Source of the DNA: Heliocidaris tuberculata
Taxonomy: Eukaryota; Echinodermata; Echinoidea; Camarodonta; Echinometridae
Reading direction: 5' to 3'
Length of the DNA: 64,000 nt
Assembly: GCA_025618425.1 (NCBI GenBank)
Contig: CM046842.1
Span: 23,983,792-24,047,791 of the forward strand
The position numbers and the translations under genes were made by a program. Under the pieces are notes generated by a model. That model worked only from the letters and a program-made list of their open reading frames with translations, was not told the DNA's origin and ran no database searches. This document shows, in pieces, positions 35,325 to 47,087 of this stretch (its first letter is position 1; each line of letters starts with the position of its first letter).

Positions 35325-35745
35325 GATTTCTCATTCTTTTTTTTTTCTTTTTTCTTTTTAATGTCAGTTTGGAAGAATGCCATAGGAAAAATGTCTTCTG
35401 GAAATCATTTCCCCTTCAAATGGCCTCATTTAAAAAAAAAATATGACGGGGAAAACTACTAATTTGGACCGGACTTTCATGTTACATGACTGTAGTCCAA
35501 TATATCGCCATATGAACGCAGTGATTTTCACTGTATGCATGCAAGAATGGGTAAATATGTGTCATTTTTATTATTCCAAAACCTCAAAAGACACAATTAT
35601 ACTTATGTACTATATAATCAATCTTTCGCAATACCTTCTAAGTAGACTGTTTCTGTCACAGGGCAACCGCATGACGAGAAAAACTCAAATACATTTTTTA
35701 ACGGCGTCAATTTTGAGCAACCGTGTATACTGGGGTTGTACTCGT
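35325..35745 (+). repeat. Dispersed repeat family A, copy 2
   Basis: Matches 60555-60940 and 18060-18350: GTTTGGAAGAATGCC, TTCAAATGGCCTCAT, GACTTTCATGTTACATGACT, CCAAAACCTCA, TACTATATAATCAA and GCATGACGAG in order. A 105-residue frame crosses it with no known domain. No terminal repeats identified. Confidence 0.65.
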
Positions 35746-36170
35746 GTCGAAATTAGCTGACAGATGGCACGGGGAGCCCATGGCCGCTTTGGTCGGGGTT
35801 TTCGACCTGGTGCCCGGGCGGAGATCAATACATACCAAAGCATTGAATTCATTAACGAGCTTCTAGTGAAGAGTTAAGTGTTTAAATGCTACAGGGTGTA
35901 ATGTTTCATTTGGGAGCTCTCAGTCAATTCGATGCCGAGTTTATCACTCTTGCTCGCTTTATCTCTCCCCCCCCCCCCCCTCCCCCCCCCCCCCTCCTCT
36001 CTCTCTCTCTCGCTCTCTCTTTCTTTCTCTTTGAGTATGCTTTCAACTTTCTATTACATGTATTGCTATTTTATGCTACCTTTGTGTATATCTGTGTATA
36101 TCTCTGTTTCTCTACAGGTTTATAATTGTTTTCATCGCTATTTCTTATACTCTATCCGCTCTCGCTCTCG

Positions 36171-36224
<54 letters not shown>

Positions 36225-36363
36225 CCTTCGAATATTCGGTCATTATTATCTATATTAACCCCATTTCTCTCTTTCGTTTAATTTCCTATTAATTCATTAT
36301 TCATTCTCTCCAAATGTTTATTTTTCTTTCTTTATATTCAAAGAATAAAATACACCCCCTCCA

Positions 36364-36406
<43 letters not shown>

Positions 36407-36540
36407 CTATATATCTATCTATCACTACCTTTAATCTCTATTTTATGCATTTTCTCTCTCGTAGTACACTTTCTCCTAATATACTCTATCCCTACCCAAA
36501 TCGTTTTACGCTTTAAATATTATAATCTTAATTTTTTCAC
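35746..36540. repeat. Unique start then C/CT microsatellite block
   Basis: 35760-35830 is GC-rich unique sequence. C runs and (CT)n follow at 35967-36030, 36158-36222 (ending in CTAT units) and 36365-36404. Confidence 0.75.
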
Positions 36541-36554
36541 CTTGGCCTATCAAT

Positions 36555-36600
36555 TAACCATACATCAAGTAACCATACATCATTATTAACCATACATCAA
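36555..36600 (+). repeat. Three copies of TAACCATACATCA
   Basis: 13-bp word repeated three times at 15-16 bp spacing. Confidence 0.8.
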
Positions 36601-38089
36601 TTGTTCATATGATTTAATTTTTTTTTTTCAATCTGTATCCCCTGTTGATCTGCTGACCTAGTTCAGCAATATACAAACAATGAAATAAAAGCAAAAACAG
36701 TCATTATTATTCATTCGCCTGTTTGCAACATTATGGTATAAAGCTTATTGTCACAAATACCGTTATCTTGGTGACTTCAATTCCAGTATATGACAAATAA
36801 TCATTGGCTAGACCCCCTAAAGTTCAAAATCCTTGCATCAAAAATCTGCAGAGCCTTTTTTTTTTTCAACATCAAACTCTGAAGTATCTGAAAACGCGTG
36901 AGTTTTTGCACTGGCGCATTCTCGCACCCGCCGCGTATACACTGAAGTGTCAAACGCCGGTGCGTGCGGTATACAAACGTTGCCCGAAGCAATTGAGAAA
37001 TAAAAGTAGCAAATTTGGCGAACAAATGAAATTAAATTTATCACACTTTCCAACACGCAAAACCCGAGACTCCATTTAGTAAATTAGGAGAAGATAGACG
37101 CACAATTTGAGGGGGAAAAAAACTTGCGTGGGATCGGGAGATTGGGGAAGAAGCACGAAAAAAGAGAGAGAAGCAGAAATTAGAGCAAATTTTATAATGC
37201 CTTTTGGCCAATTGTGACAGAAATTCGAACTTGTTTAAGAGGATGGCGAGAGGGGAAAATGAGCAACAAAGAAATGAAGAGAAAAGGGACAGGAATATCG
37301 TTGTTGTTTTTTAATTTGTTATTTTGAAAATGAAAATGAAAACATTATTTTTTTATTGAATGGTCTTCCTCTAACTCTTCTTCTCTTTCTTCTTTTGTTT
37401 TTTTAGGTTCTGCAAAGGCTAACTACTGAAAATCTTGATATGATCTAAATAACCATCCTGAAAACACATATATATATATACAGATAAATCAATATTAACA
37501 TAAAAGCAGAGGAAAATATTTAAGATTTTTATAGATAAAGTTCAAAATGTGAAACACGAAAATGAAGAAAAGCTTTATAGAATGATGAAAGGAAAACCTA
37601 GGGGGATACAAAAATGAGCCAAAAAGGAGAAAATGGGAGAAGATAAATTTTATAAAGAAAAAAAAAGCATTCGGGCGGGCAGTCAATCAACGAAGTCTCT
37701 AAATTGGCTCCCAGGCTTTTGCTCCAGGCCACTGCAGTAAATTGGCATTAAATCTAATCTATAATTGCCTTAAACCCCTGGAGCTAAAAGACTATCGGCA
37801 CAGGCAGAAGTCTCACCACATCAAGAAAGATAGGAGTTCCAAGAAAGTTTTTTTTTTCTTGTTTTCTAGACGGACAGGACTATTATTACCTTGACCTGGA
37901 CTTCACACACGCACAGAGAACTGTCTTTACTTTTCTCCTTCTTGTTTTCTTTTTCTTCTTTTTCTTCTTTACAGTTCTTTATCTTATTTTTTCATCTAAG
38001 TATCGCTATTTTTATTACTACTATCTTCACAACCATCTACGTGTACATCTAAATCAGTCATTCAAATGCTAACAAACTTTGTGCTCACC
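36601..38089. other. Intergenic, no gene seen
   Basis: GC-richer unique patch at 36890-36980, then purine-rich and AT-rich sequence. Nothing recognised as exon or RNA. Confidence 0.55.
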
Positions 38090-38241
38090 ACAGCAACAAT
38101 GATGATAATAACAACAACAATAATAATAGTAATGATAATGAAAATAATAAAAATAATAATCATAATTATAACAATAATGATAACAAAAAACAATGATAAT
38201 AGTAGTACTAATAGTAGTAGTAGTAGTAGTAGTAGTAGTAA

Positions 38242-38285
<44 letters not shown>

Positions 38286-38370
38286 ATAGTAATAGTAATA
38301 ATAATAATAATGATAATAATAATAACAAATAATGATAATAGTAAAAGTAATGATAATAATAACAATAATA

Positions 38371-38429
<59 letters not shown>

Positions 38430-38548
38430 ATAATAATAATAATAATAATAAATAATGATAATAGTAAAAGTAATGATAATAATAATAATGATAATAATAA
38501 TAATTATCATAACAATCGTGATACTAATAGTGATAATGATGATATTTA
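38090..38548 (+). repeat. Compound AAT/AGT/ACT triplet array with inverted arms
   Basis: AAT units lead to (TAG)n (38213-38284), AAT again, (TAC)n (38371-38428), then AAT. (TAC)n is the reverse complement of (GTA)n, so the two blocks can pair as a long hairpin. A block AATAATGATAATAGTAAAAG flanks the TAC array on both sides (about 38328 and 38450). Confidence 0.9.
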
Positions 38549-38654
38549 AATTCATAGCATATACAGTGAGGCCAGAGTGTGGACTAGAAACGTTTGTATT
38601 GAATAGGTGGAAACGTTATGTTTACAATGTGTTGAACCTTTTTTTTTAACCATG

Positions 38655-39200
38655 GAAAGAAGCACAGTGTGAACACGGCACAGTGTGAACACGGCACAGT
38701 GTTATCTAAGGGTAGCTTTGAAACACTTCTTATTGTCACACTGCAAGACACATTGTGACTCTATGTGACCAGGGAAAGAACAAAGTGTGAACGTACCACA
38801 GTGTAAAAACCACATACGCCTATTGACTTTTGTGAAAACCCTGTTTACATCGTCCATGCATGCAGGCATCCATGCTGATATACCATGTCAAGCATGAAAG
38901 GCCTACTGGTTATGGTAGAACTGAATTACATTCCTTTTCCCTCATGAATGCGTGCATATCTATACAATCGTCTCAGTGAGACACTAAATGACCACAGAGG
39001 GGTCACGTAGATTTCTTACCACAGTCATGACAGTGTGGTCACGAAGAAGATTTGTAACCCTACAACAAGGTTTTTATAATGCAAACAACTGTTTTCTCTC
39101 AGTGTGTGATACTGTGTAGCAGTGACACTACGTTGTATACCACAAATCACAGTATGTATATGTACCACAGTTTGATAACAGAATGGATTAGGAACATTCT
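38655..39200 (+). repeat. Cluster of degenerate CACAGTGTG words, block 1
   Basis: CACAGTGTGAACACGG occurs twice in tandem at about 38669 and 38685. Variants such as CACAGTGT, ACAGTGTGG and CACAGTATG recur across 550 bp. A second cluster lies at 42310-42790. Nature unknown; probably a decayed repeat. Confidence 0.5.
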
Positions 39201-39966
39201 CACAGAGTTTGATTTGATTTGATTTTTTTTTCTCTCTTTACGATTTTTTTTTTTTATTCGAACATATTTTACAAACTGATCACAACATTACAAACAAAAT
39301 ATGTTAAAGATAAAGTTGAGTTCTGGTCTTGAGATTGAAGTGTGAAATAAACTGTCTCAAAGCAATTGGGAGAGGATGATCATATTAGAACATAAGAATT
39401 GGTGTATGCTGCAAGGTTTTGGAATCACCAAAATGATATAAAATTGAATTGACTCAATCCTACTGAGAGTCACATGCACTGCACAAAGAAATGTGTATAT
39501 GGGACTACACACAAATGTTCGGTCCGAACATTTCAGCTGTTTCTTGTAATATTTTGAATGTTAGGGCATTTGAAGAGCAATCCATATCTACCATGATAAT
39601 CTTCCAAATTAACATAAAAAGAATGAGAAAGCTCACAAATTATTTTACCTGTCCTAGAACTCATTATCCAGTAAAGTAATTACACTGTATAGTTAACGTA
39701 TGAACGTTAACTATATGTATGACTGAATGAAAACACTATTTATGACTGTATATGGAAAGGGTAACTACAAAGCAAATGAAAGATATCAACCAAAGTTTTT
39801 AAAAGCATTATTTTGCACACTTGATCTTTTTTTTTTATGAGAGTGAAGACACTGTGTTTACTATAACTATGAACACACTGTGTGGAATATAATGTTCTTG
39901 GGGGTATCTGTGTATAAACAATGTATAACTTGCAAGTTATCAAATCATATATGGTTTAATTTTGCA
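39201..39966. other. AT-rich intergenic DNA, no gene seen
   Basis: Unique sequence, with isolated ACACTGTGT words near 39851 and 39876. Confidence 0.55.
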
Positions 39967-40166
39967 TACTCTCAAAGAAAAAAATCGAGTGATCACAGAC
40001 GTCACTCCCCTGGGAATGAAAATAGAGTGAAAATAGAAAGAAACACTCCACTCTTTTGCAGAGCACTCGATAGTCACTCGATATTACTCCTAAACAAGTG
40101 ATCACTGACGTGACTCCCGAGGGAGTGAAAAATAGTGAAAATTCACTCCTTTTTTTAGAGAGAGTA
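39967..40166. mobile_element. Tc1/mariner-like MITE candidate
   Basis: TACTCTC at the left and GAGAGTA at the right form ends bounded by TA, followed by A-rich then GAGTGA (left) and its complement TCACTCC (right). Internal blocks GTGATCACNGACGT are repeated at about 39990 and 40099. A TA target and CTCTC ends fit a mariner-type MITE, but the ends are imperfect. Confidence 0.45.
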
Positions 40167-41324
40167 AGCATAAGCCTACTAAAGCCTGGCAGACCGTTAT
40201 TATCAAAGATATAATTGAAAGACCAGATTTATGATCGGACCTGTATAAGACATATTATTTTTTTCCATGTTTCTTATTGCGGCAGTTGAAACCCATTGTT
40301 ATTTTGTAAGATCAAATGCATTTGATAATAAATATGTACAGCACTCATTGTATTCCATCTGATCAAGTTTACAATGATATAGGAAAATGGTTTATGCTTA
40401 AACCCTTCGCCTATGTATTACATTCCATAATATCCCTTTTGCCAGTAGTCAATCAGCGTTCATAATCATGATAATTTGGGTGATATTTTGGACATCATTC
40501 TTTAATCATGTTAGTAAGATATGACAGTCATGTTTATATTCGTTCTCACGCTCCTCTATTGTCATCGCACAATGCCGAGCAATTTATCACACTTAATCTG
40601 GGCAATTCATTAAAACATGCTCCGTCTAAAAACAGAGAACCCTCTCTCCGAAAGCAACATTTCCCCCCCTTCAACGCTGTCGCGAGCTGAAGCCAGGATC
40701 CCGACGAACGCCCAGAGGCAAGCTAGGCGAGCGGTTCAGGCGTGCAGACAAGACACTACCCCGCTCCGTGCGCACGCCGTCGCGTTGCTTGTGTACATTG
40801 TCCCCCATTAACTTTCCCGGGCCGCGAGCAAACCTTGCGGGCTTTTTTTTTTTTTAAACTCCACTCTCCTCTTCCTTTCTCCCTCTTGCGTTCTTAACCC
40901 TTCTCGCCTAGTTATGAGAAGGCGTAGAAAGGCGCACGTTCACGCTTCATTTGGCGGTGAAGTTTGCAAAATATGAGGAGACGATATGAGACGACTCAAC
41001 ATCGATGAAATAAAATTTCTAGTCACAGTTAAAAGTTTGGATAGACCCGCGGAGATGCTCCGAGGAACGCGAGGAAAATACTGTTTTATTTTTAGAGTAA
41101 ATATAGGGCTATAAATTGAATAGGATGATAGAGATTTTGCATTCTTCTCTTCTCCACTTTCACTCGAGCTTTGTCTCTCCCCCTCTCCCCCCCCCCTTCC
41201 CCCCCCCCCTCTCTCTCTCTCTTTATTCTTTATAATTTCTGCTTACCTACTTGAAATGATTATGATTTTTGTATTATCTCCTAAATTTTACTGTATACAT
41301 TATCTTTCTTTTTAAAACAGTATA
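40167..41324. other. Intergenic with GC-richer island at 40660-40850
   Basis: The island has many CpGs (GACGAACGCC, GCACGCCGTCGCG, CCCGGGCCGCG). No domain is recognised in the 64-residue frame across it. ATCGAT lies at 41001. C and CT tracts lie at 41180-41222. Candidate regulatory module. Confidence 0.45.
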
Positions 41325-41510
41325 CAGGGGATGGTTCCGAATTTCGTAAAAGAGGGGGCACAAATTTCAGAAAACTTTCTATAAAGCTGCAAAAATGAAA
41401 GGTTATCAGGTCTTAAAGGAAGCTCAGTATACAAAAAAGGCGGCGCCATGTACACTTTGATTTTCAAAAGGGGGCACGGGCCGGAAGTGCCCCTAAATCC
41501 GATAAGATAA
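41325..41510 (+). mobile_element. Possible degraded CAGGGG-type element
   Basis: CAGGGGATGGTTCCGAATTT followed by GTAAAAGAGGGGGCAC resembles the left end of the element at 42793-42963 (CAGGGGCGGATCCAGGATTT...GAAAGAGGAGCAC). No matching right end was found. Confidence 0.3.
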
Positions 41511-42109
41511 AATGGTTTGTCATTATTACTTTCCGCCATTTTGTGTCTCTCTACCCGGTTTATACGACTCTAACCGTATTCTAAACTTCAAACCTAGACC
41601 AAATACCAGGCATAATCCCAACCCTAAACCTAACCTGAAGCTCAATTGCAACCTTAATCCTGACCCTTTATCTTTTGGCGAAATAAAAAGCCGTATCATA
41701 ATAATGTATCGGAGCACCATTACGCCATTTTGTGTTCCGACCCAATTACTGTGTGATGCTTTGGTTATTTTGTTCTTTATTAAAGGTTGCATAGCTAAAG
41801 CCGGTAACTTCATGATTTTTCTTTTTTAATGCAAGTATACAAATATAGACTACAAATATTACTGCTGGCTTGTTCTATACTAAAGATAGGGCATCGTGTG
41901 AAAGATGGTTATCTCAGCGCTATCAGTTTTGTACAATGGGGTCTAGTTGTGTGTGTAGAGTTTGCGTGACGTTGATCTATCTATGTTTCTTTTCTTTTCC
42001 CCCAGTTTTCAGTTTCATTTCAATCAAAGGTGTTTAAATACAGATTAAGGAACTTCTTACACTTTATATAGTCTTTTTTTTTTTTTTTACCAGATCGCCT
42101 GGTCACATT
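41511..42109. other. Intergenic; CCCTAA-like words and a 13-bp direct repeat
   Basis: 41570-41680 contains degenerate CCCTAA/CCTAAACC words. CGCCATTTTGTGT occurs at about 41534 and 41728, bracketing this segment. No gene is seen. Confidence 0.45.
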
Positions 42110-42290
42110 TTCTTAATCAGACTCTAGTAATTCTGACTAGGATTCCATTCATTTTAAAGAAGGATTCTATTCACTTCAAACGCGAAACTGGTAGTTTTTA
42201 CTAGAATAGTGCAGGTGCCCGTGGGAACAGTTATTCTAGTAAAATCTGACTAGATTCTAGTCATATTTGACTAGATTGTTTTAAGAGTGT
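42110..42290. repeat. CTAGTCA-motif palindromic segment
   Basis: Repeated CTAGT/ACTAG words in both orientations include TGACTAGA-T-TCTAGTCA (42247-42263). Probably part of a MITE with subterminal repeats; its ends are not resolved. Confidence 0.45.
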
Positions 42291-42309
42291 ACATTTGGTT
42301 TTACCTAAA

Positions 42310-42790
42310 TTATTTACAAATCTGAAGGTGTGCGTGGTGCTTGCTCACCACATTGTGTAACACATGATGGATTTTTAACCCTCACACTTCGTTGGCAATG
42401 AAGACGGTCTGTTTTCATATCAATTACATACTGTGCTCGCATTGTGTTAACACTGTTCGGCACAGTGTTGTAAGACTCACAGTGTGTACCCACCACAGTC
42501 ATACCACAAGGAGCATATTTAGGATACTTACATAGCGTTGGCAGTGAGGACACACTGTTTTTACATATAAGTTTCATACTGTGTTCGCATGACATGCACG
42601 CTGTGCAGTATGCTACAGATCACAGTGCACTGAAGACGTTCACAGAGTTGACAATAAAAATACACTACGTTCACATTGTTTTGTTTTGTTTTGTCTTAGA
42701 TTTTTTTTTATTGTGGTTTGTTTTGTTTTTGTTTGTTGTTTGCATTGTATTATGTTTGATTAACACTGTGCGGTTTCAAAAACACAGTGT
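42310..42790 (+). repeat. Cluster of degenerate CACAGTGTG words, block 2
   Basis: Contains ACACTGT, CACAGTGTTG, CACAGTGTGTACC, CACAGTGCAC and GTTGGCANTGANGAC repeated at about 42390 and 42537. The motif vocabulary is the same as at 38655-39200. Confidence 0.5.
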
Positions 42791-42792
42791 AA

Positions 42793-42963
42793 CAGGGGCG
42801 GATCCAGGATTTTGTGAAAGAGGAGCACACAAATGTCCGAAAATCGACAACCCCCCCCCCAAAAAAAAAAGGTCATCACATTTTTGGTGTCCAGTTTTAC
42901 TCCACATTTTGTTGTTGTTGGGGGCCGCGACCGATTCGCCCCCCCCCCCTGGATCCGCCCCTG
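42793..42963. mobile_element. MITE with perfect 16-bp ends CAGGGGCGGATCCAGG
   Basis: Left end 42793-42808 and right end 42948-42963 are exact inverted repeats. The interior has a C10A10 tract and a C10 run before the right end. CAGGGG-type ends suggest a hAT-like origin, but the flanking 8 bp do not match. Confidence 0.8.
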
Positions 42964-44040
42964 GTATGAGCACCAGTCTGACCAAAGACAAGATTCGGAT
43001 TATTTGTGTGAATACACTCGGTATAGGTAACACTATGTGGGGTTACGGCGACGAGACTGACAGCACTTTGAGACCGACTATGTCGGTCTCTCGGGCCCTC
43101 TGACCGACACTGGCGGTCTCATGGGATGTCGATCTACCAGAATGTTCAGCTGTCGGGGGAGGGGGGGGGGGGCTGTTGGTTTTTCATGCTCGGCAATTCA
43201 GAAAATTATCTTGACAGTCAGTAATAGGAAATGAAAAATCTGAAACCTTATTAATGTTACCACAAACGTTCTATGTGGTCTATACGAGCTTATCATTACA
43301 GACGGGGAAGCTTTTAAAAGACAAAAAATCCCTACCTGTGGGAACCTCTTGGATGTTAAATTCTCAGTTATATTAGTCATCACATAAGAATTTGTTTATC
43401 ATGTTAAACGAAATAATGTCTTCTTAAACTAAAATGCCCTCTTCACGGATTATCGGATTTGAAGGGGGGGGGGGGGGGGGGGGACCCGCTGCTAATCAAC
43501 CACCCATGCAGGTAAACGGATAAAAGCACTGAGCATAATATTTCTAACAGATTATTTGAAGTCAGCAATATGAATCAGAAATTGTGTTATAGCAGTATGG
43601 TGATGTAACTACTGGAATTATGAGAGAGAGAAAAAAAAAAAAAAATAATTCTTTAAATAGTGCCCAAGGAACTTTAATGCCAAGAATTTATTATTAGAAA
43701 TGTGACATCTTCAATATCTTAATGTTTGATAAACTAGTCTTCATCTTTCTGGACAAAATTCATAAAGTATTTTTATTCCTTCTCTTCTTTTTTTTCTTTG
43801 CTGTGTATTGTTTTGGTCACCCACTCTTTTTTCCTCTGATTTTTCCTTTTCCATATAATATTTGTTTTGATTATTTGCCCGTTTTTTGTCTCTCGTTGAT
43901 TGTTTATGATATTTTTCAACATGTTATTTTTTTCCATGTGCATCAATTTATTCCATGGATGGGGCAATTATTCCCTTTTGAGACTTGACACATTCCGCCA
44001 TTTTTTCCATTCCAATAAATAATCTCAAATTATACCACAT
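42964..44040. other. Intergenic, no gene seen
   Basis: A perfect 9-bp hairpin GAGACCGAC-TAT-GTCGGTCTC lies at 43070-43090, a G run near 43154-43172, a G20 run at 43464-43483 and an A15 run near 43631-43645. Confidence 0.6.
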
Positions 44041-44305
44041 GGACACTCTCTCTCTCTCTCTCTCTCTCTGCTTTACGTCTATACGCCTTAATTTTTCTTT
44101 CTCTTTCTCCAGTTTCCCTCTTTATTCTTTGAAAGCATATTTATTTTTGCTGTGCCCCCTTTCTCTCACTCTTTCCCCACTTCTCTCTCTCTCTCTCTCT
44201 CTCTCTCCTTACTTCTCTCTCCGCTTTCCCCTTCTACCACATTCTTCTTATCCTTTTCCTCCCCCCTCTCTCTCTCCCACTCCCCAATCCCAATTCCATC
44301 TCCTC
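44041..44305 (+). repeat. (CT)n pyrimidine block
   Basis: (CT)n at 44046-44070, 44183-44208 and shorter tracts to 44280. Confidence 0.9.
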
Positions 44306-44474
44306 TCTTTTCAATACATTCTGAATCTCTCTTTATACATAATATACAGTGCGTATTACTAGTTAGATTTGTTGCGTTCTTGTATAGGAGGGACCCTCAT
44401 GCTATCTACAAGAATTAAAATATATTGAAAATATTCAAAAATATTTATTTGGGGAAACTTTTTCCAACTGATTA
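44306..44474. other. Unique spacer
   Basis: Ordinary sequence before the next element. Confidence 0.4.
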
Positions 44475-44482
44475 CTTGGGGG

Positions 44483-44796
44483 CATGGGCGCAAATCCAGG
44501 GGGACAGCGGGACATGTCCCCCCCCCCCCACCGTTTTCAAGATAGGCGAATGTCCTCCCCCCCCCCCCACCTTTTTGAATAACCTTTTTTTTTGCTTGTC
44601 AGAGAATCTTGATAACTTTGTTTGTTTGTTTGTTTGTTTGTTTGTTTGTTGTTGTTGTTGTTGTTGTTGTTTGTTTGTTTTTTTTTTTTTTTGGGGGGGG
44701 GAGGTGTCGTCAGAATTTTTTTTCAGACCATTACAAAAGTTAAATCATGTAGTGACCCCCCCCCCCCCCGAATTTCAAAATGGATTTACGCCACTG
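44483..44796. mobile_element. hAT-like MITE of the GCTTGTCAG family with 8-bp target duplication
   Basis: Ends CATGGGCGCAAATCCA and TGGATTTACGCCACTG are inverted repeats with few mismatches. CTTGGGGG flanks both sides (44475-44482 and 44797-44804), an 8-bp duplication as in hAT elements; its G-rich part makes the exact edge uncertain. Interior: C runs, GCTTGTCAGAGAAT, (GTTT)n/(GTT)n, and a T14G9 junction. Non-coding. Confidence 0.7.
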
Positions 44797-44804
44797 CTTG
44801 GGGG

Positions 44805-46216
44805 GGGGGGGGGGCAGTGTATATAAAATGTATCTCCTTTTAGACAGTTTAATGAAATGCATTGTCATTCTCTGATGTACCAGTTGTTGGCCCTTAAATA
44901 CCTTCACCATTTACCTGTTCTTACTCATCACACGTAGGAAGCTTAGACCTGTATGGGGTGGGTTTTTAATACCCATGTCCCATCAAAAAACAGGTCCATA
45001 ACAAACACTCGATCTCTCTCATCCTATTCAACAAATCCCAAAGAAACAAGAGTGAATTTAACCAACAGAACCTGTTCACTTTGTAAAGACACGAAGCCCC
45101 TTAAAGACGACCTGAAAAAGAGAAAACTCGAAAGCATCTTTTTCAAAAGACAGATAATACCCGCAGATAATTAATGAATGGTACAGAGTTTTGAGGTGAA
45201 GCGCAAATTTTTAAGTCGACCCTACACCATGTTCACAATTCGGGTACTAGCATGAACGGGGGGATTAGCGGATTACGTACGGGAGAGTTGTGGGGAGAAC
45301 AATGCGTTTGTACTCGTTAATAGAAAAAAGATTTGCGCAGTGGGCGAAGGGGTGAGCATTTCCCCTTTCTCTTCACAATTTCAATAGCGTATCCTGTATG
45401 ACATGATTAGGGGGACATGGACTTTAGTAAAGTCCTGAAGCTCAACTTCACACCCAGGTTTAATGACTTCATTTTGTATCAGGTGAAATCGCTTATTTCT
45501 GGGATTATATCCTGAAAGTAGTTTTTAACTAGGATAAGCGTTTAATTCGAGTAATCTCGTATCATTACAATGTATGCATGTTTGCTATGAGAGATCCTAT
45601 ATGCGGTGCATACTAAACAAATGCTTGGGTAAAAGTGGTGCTGCTTTACATCTGGTGGCAATTCGTAATTTCCCATGGGTTTTAAGCAAGTCCCAAAATT
45701 ATTATTTAGTCAAAATCCTGCTTTTAAAGACTGTACCACTTTAAACCTTTTTAGAGGAGACAGAATATGGAAGGAAATTTCATTAAATGGACGACCACAT
45801 CTGAAGTTTGAGGTTGTTGTTGTTTTTCCTCTCTTTTACCTCATACGAGGAACTTTATTCATAATATCAATAACAAATATAATATACAGAATTTGTACAT
45901 TGCCAACACAACTTAAATCTTTGATGATATTAAAAATCAAAGACACTGTGAAGTACTTGATCATGTTCGAAGTTCGGTGTTAAAAGTTCACACTATTTCC
46001 ACATTCCCATGCTTCTTTAAAACAAAAGAAATTAAATGCCACGGTTATTAAATACAAAGAGAACGCTGAAAATCACTAAAACGAAGAAATATAATCATGG
46101 TAATGAAAATGAAAACAAGATAGCAGACATATAAAAATATGGTTGAACAAGGAAAGTTAAATGGGGAGTAAACCTATCGGACATTGGAATAAAGTGGTTT
46201 CATCTAATAGAATTAT
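44805..46216. other. Intergenic, no gene seen
   Basis: Unique AT-rich sequence. Frames of 73 and 102 residues (44953 and 45675) have no recognisable family and look like chance. Confidence 0.55.
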
Positions 46217-46282
46217 TTGAAAAAGGGAGAAGAAGAAGAGGAAGGTGGAGGAGAAGAAGAAGAAGAAGAAGATGAAGAAGAA

Positions 46283-46317
<35 letters not shown>

Positions 46318-46495
46318 AGAAGAAGAAGAAGAAGAAGAAGAAGAAGAAGAAGAAGAAGAAGAAGAAGAAGAAAAAGAAGAAGAAGAAGAAGAAGAAGAAG
46401 AAGAAGGAGAAGAAGAAGAAGAAGAAGAAGGAGAAGAAGAAGAAAAAAAAAGAAAAAGAAGAAGAAGAGGAGGAGGTGGAGGAGGAGGACTAGGA
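46217..46495 (+). repeat. (GAA)n array
   Basis: About 270 bases of GAA with GGA, GAT and AAA interruptions. A long purine tract, possible triplex former. Frames read E, K, R or L. Confidence 0.95.
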
Positions 46496-47010
46496 GGAAA
46501 AAGACTAACAAGGGAAGGATAACGAGGAGACGAAGATTGATCGAATAGGCATGGAGTTGGGGGATCATTTGGAATTGATATGACATTACAAAACGGTGAA
46601 GTATAATCATGATAATGAAACGCATCATTTGGAATTAAAATGAGTTCGAAACCGTGAAATATGACGTATCACTTATCAAATTGTGATATAACGTCTCCAG
46701 AAATTTTGAAATCAACACTGCAGCTTTAGCTCCAGCAACCATTATCAGCACAATTCAAGAAAGAAATCACACCCGGTACCCACTTACTACACCTGGGTCG
46801 ATAGAGGCAAATGAAGATTCATGTCTTGTCAAATGACATCAGTGCCCTGTTCTTTGTGTTGGTGTGAAAGGATATGGCTGTTGCGTGATAACTTTGTCGT
46901 TGTTTTTTTAGAAACAAATTTTACTGATCCATCACATGAAACAATATAATGTATATACATTCAATTCAACTCTTCGTACAACTTTCCATGAATATAACAA
47001 AGAAAGAAAA

Positions 47011-47014
<4 letters not shown>
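46496..47014. other. AT-rich intergenic DNA, no gene seen
   Basis: Unique sequence. CATTTGGAATTNANATGA occurs twice, near 46566 and 46626. Confidence 0.55.

Positions 47015-47084
<70 letters not shown>
47015..47084. repeat. (AT)n tract
   Basis: About 35 uninterrupted AT units. Confidence 0.97.

Positions 47085-47087
<3 letters not shown>

Noticed and set aside
35443..35760. 105-residue frame
   Set aside because: Lies within a dispersed repeat whose other copies do not keep the frame.
41534..41740. 13-bp direct repeats CGCCATTTTGTGT as LTRs or target duplication
   Set aside because: Too short for LTRs, too long for a usual target duplication, and no terminal inverted repeats; left as a note only.
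46200..46628. 142-residue poly-L frame and 101-residue poly-E frame
   Set aside because: Translation of the (GAA)n array in two directions.
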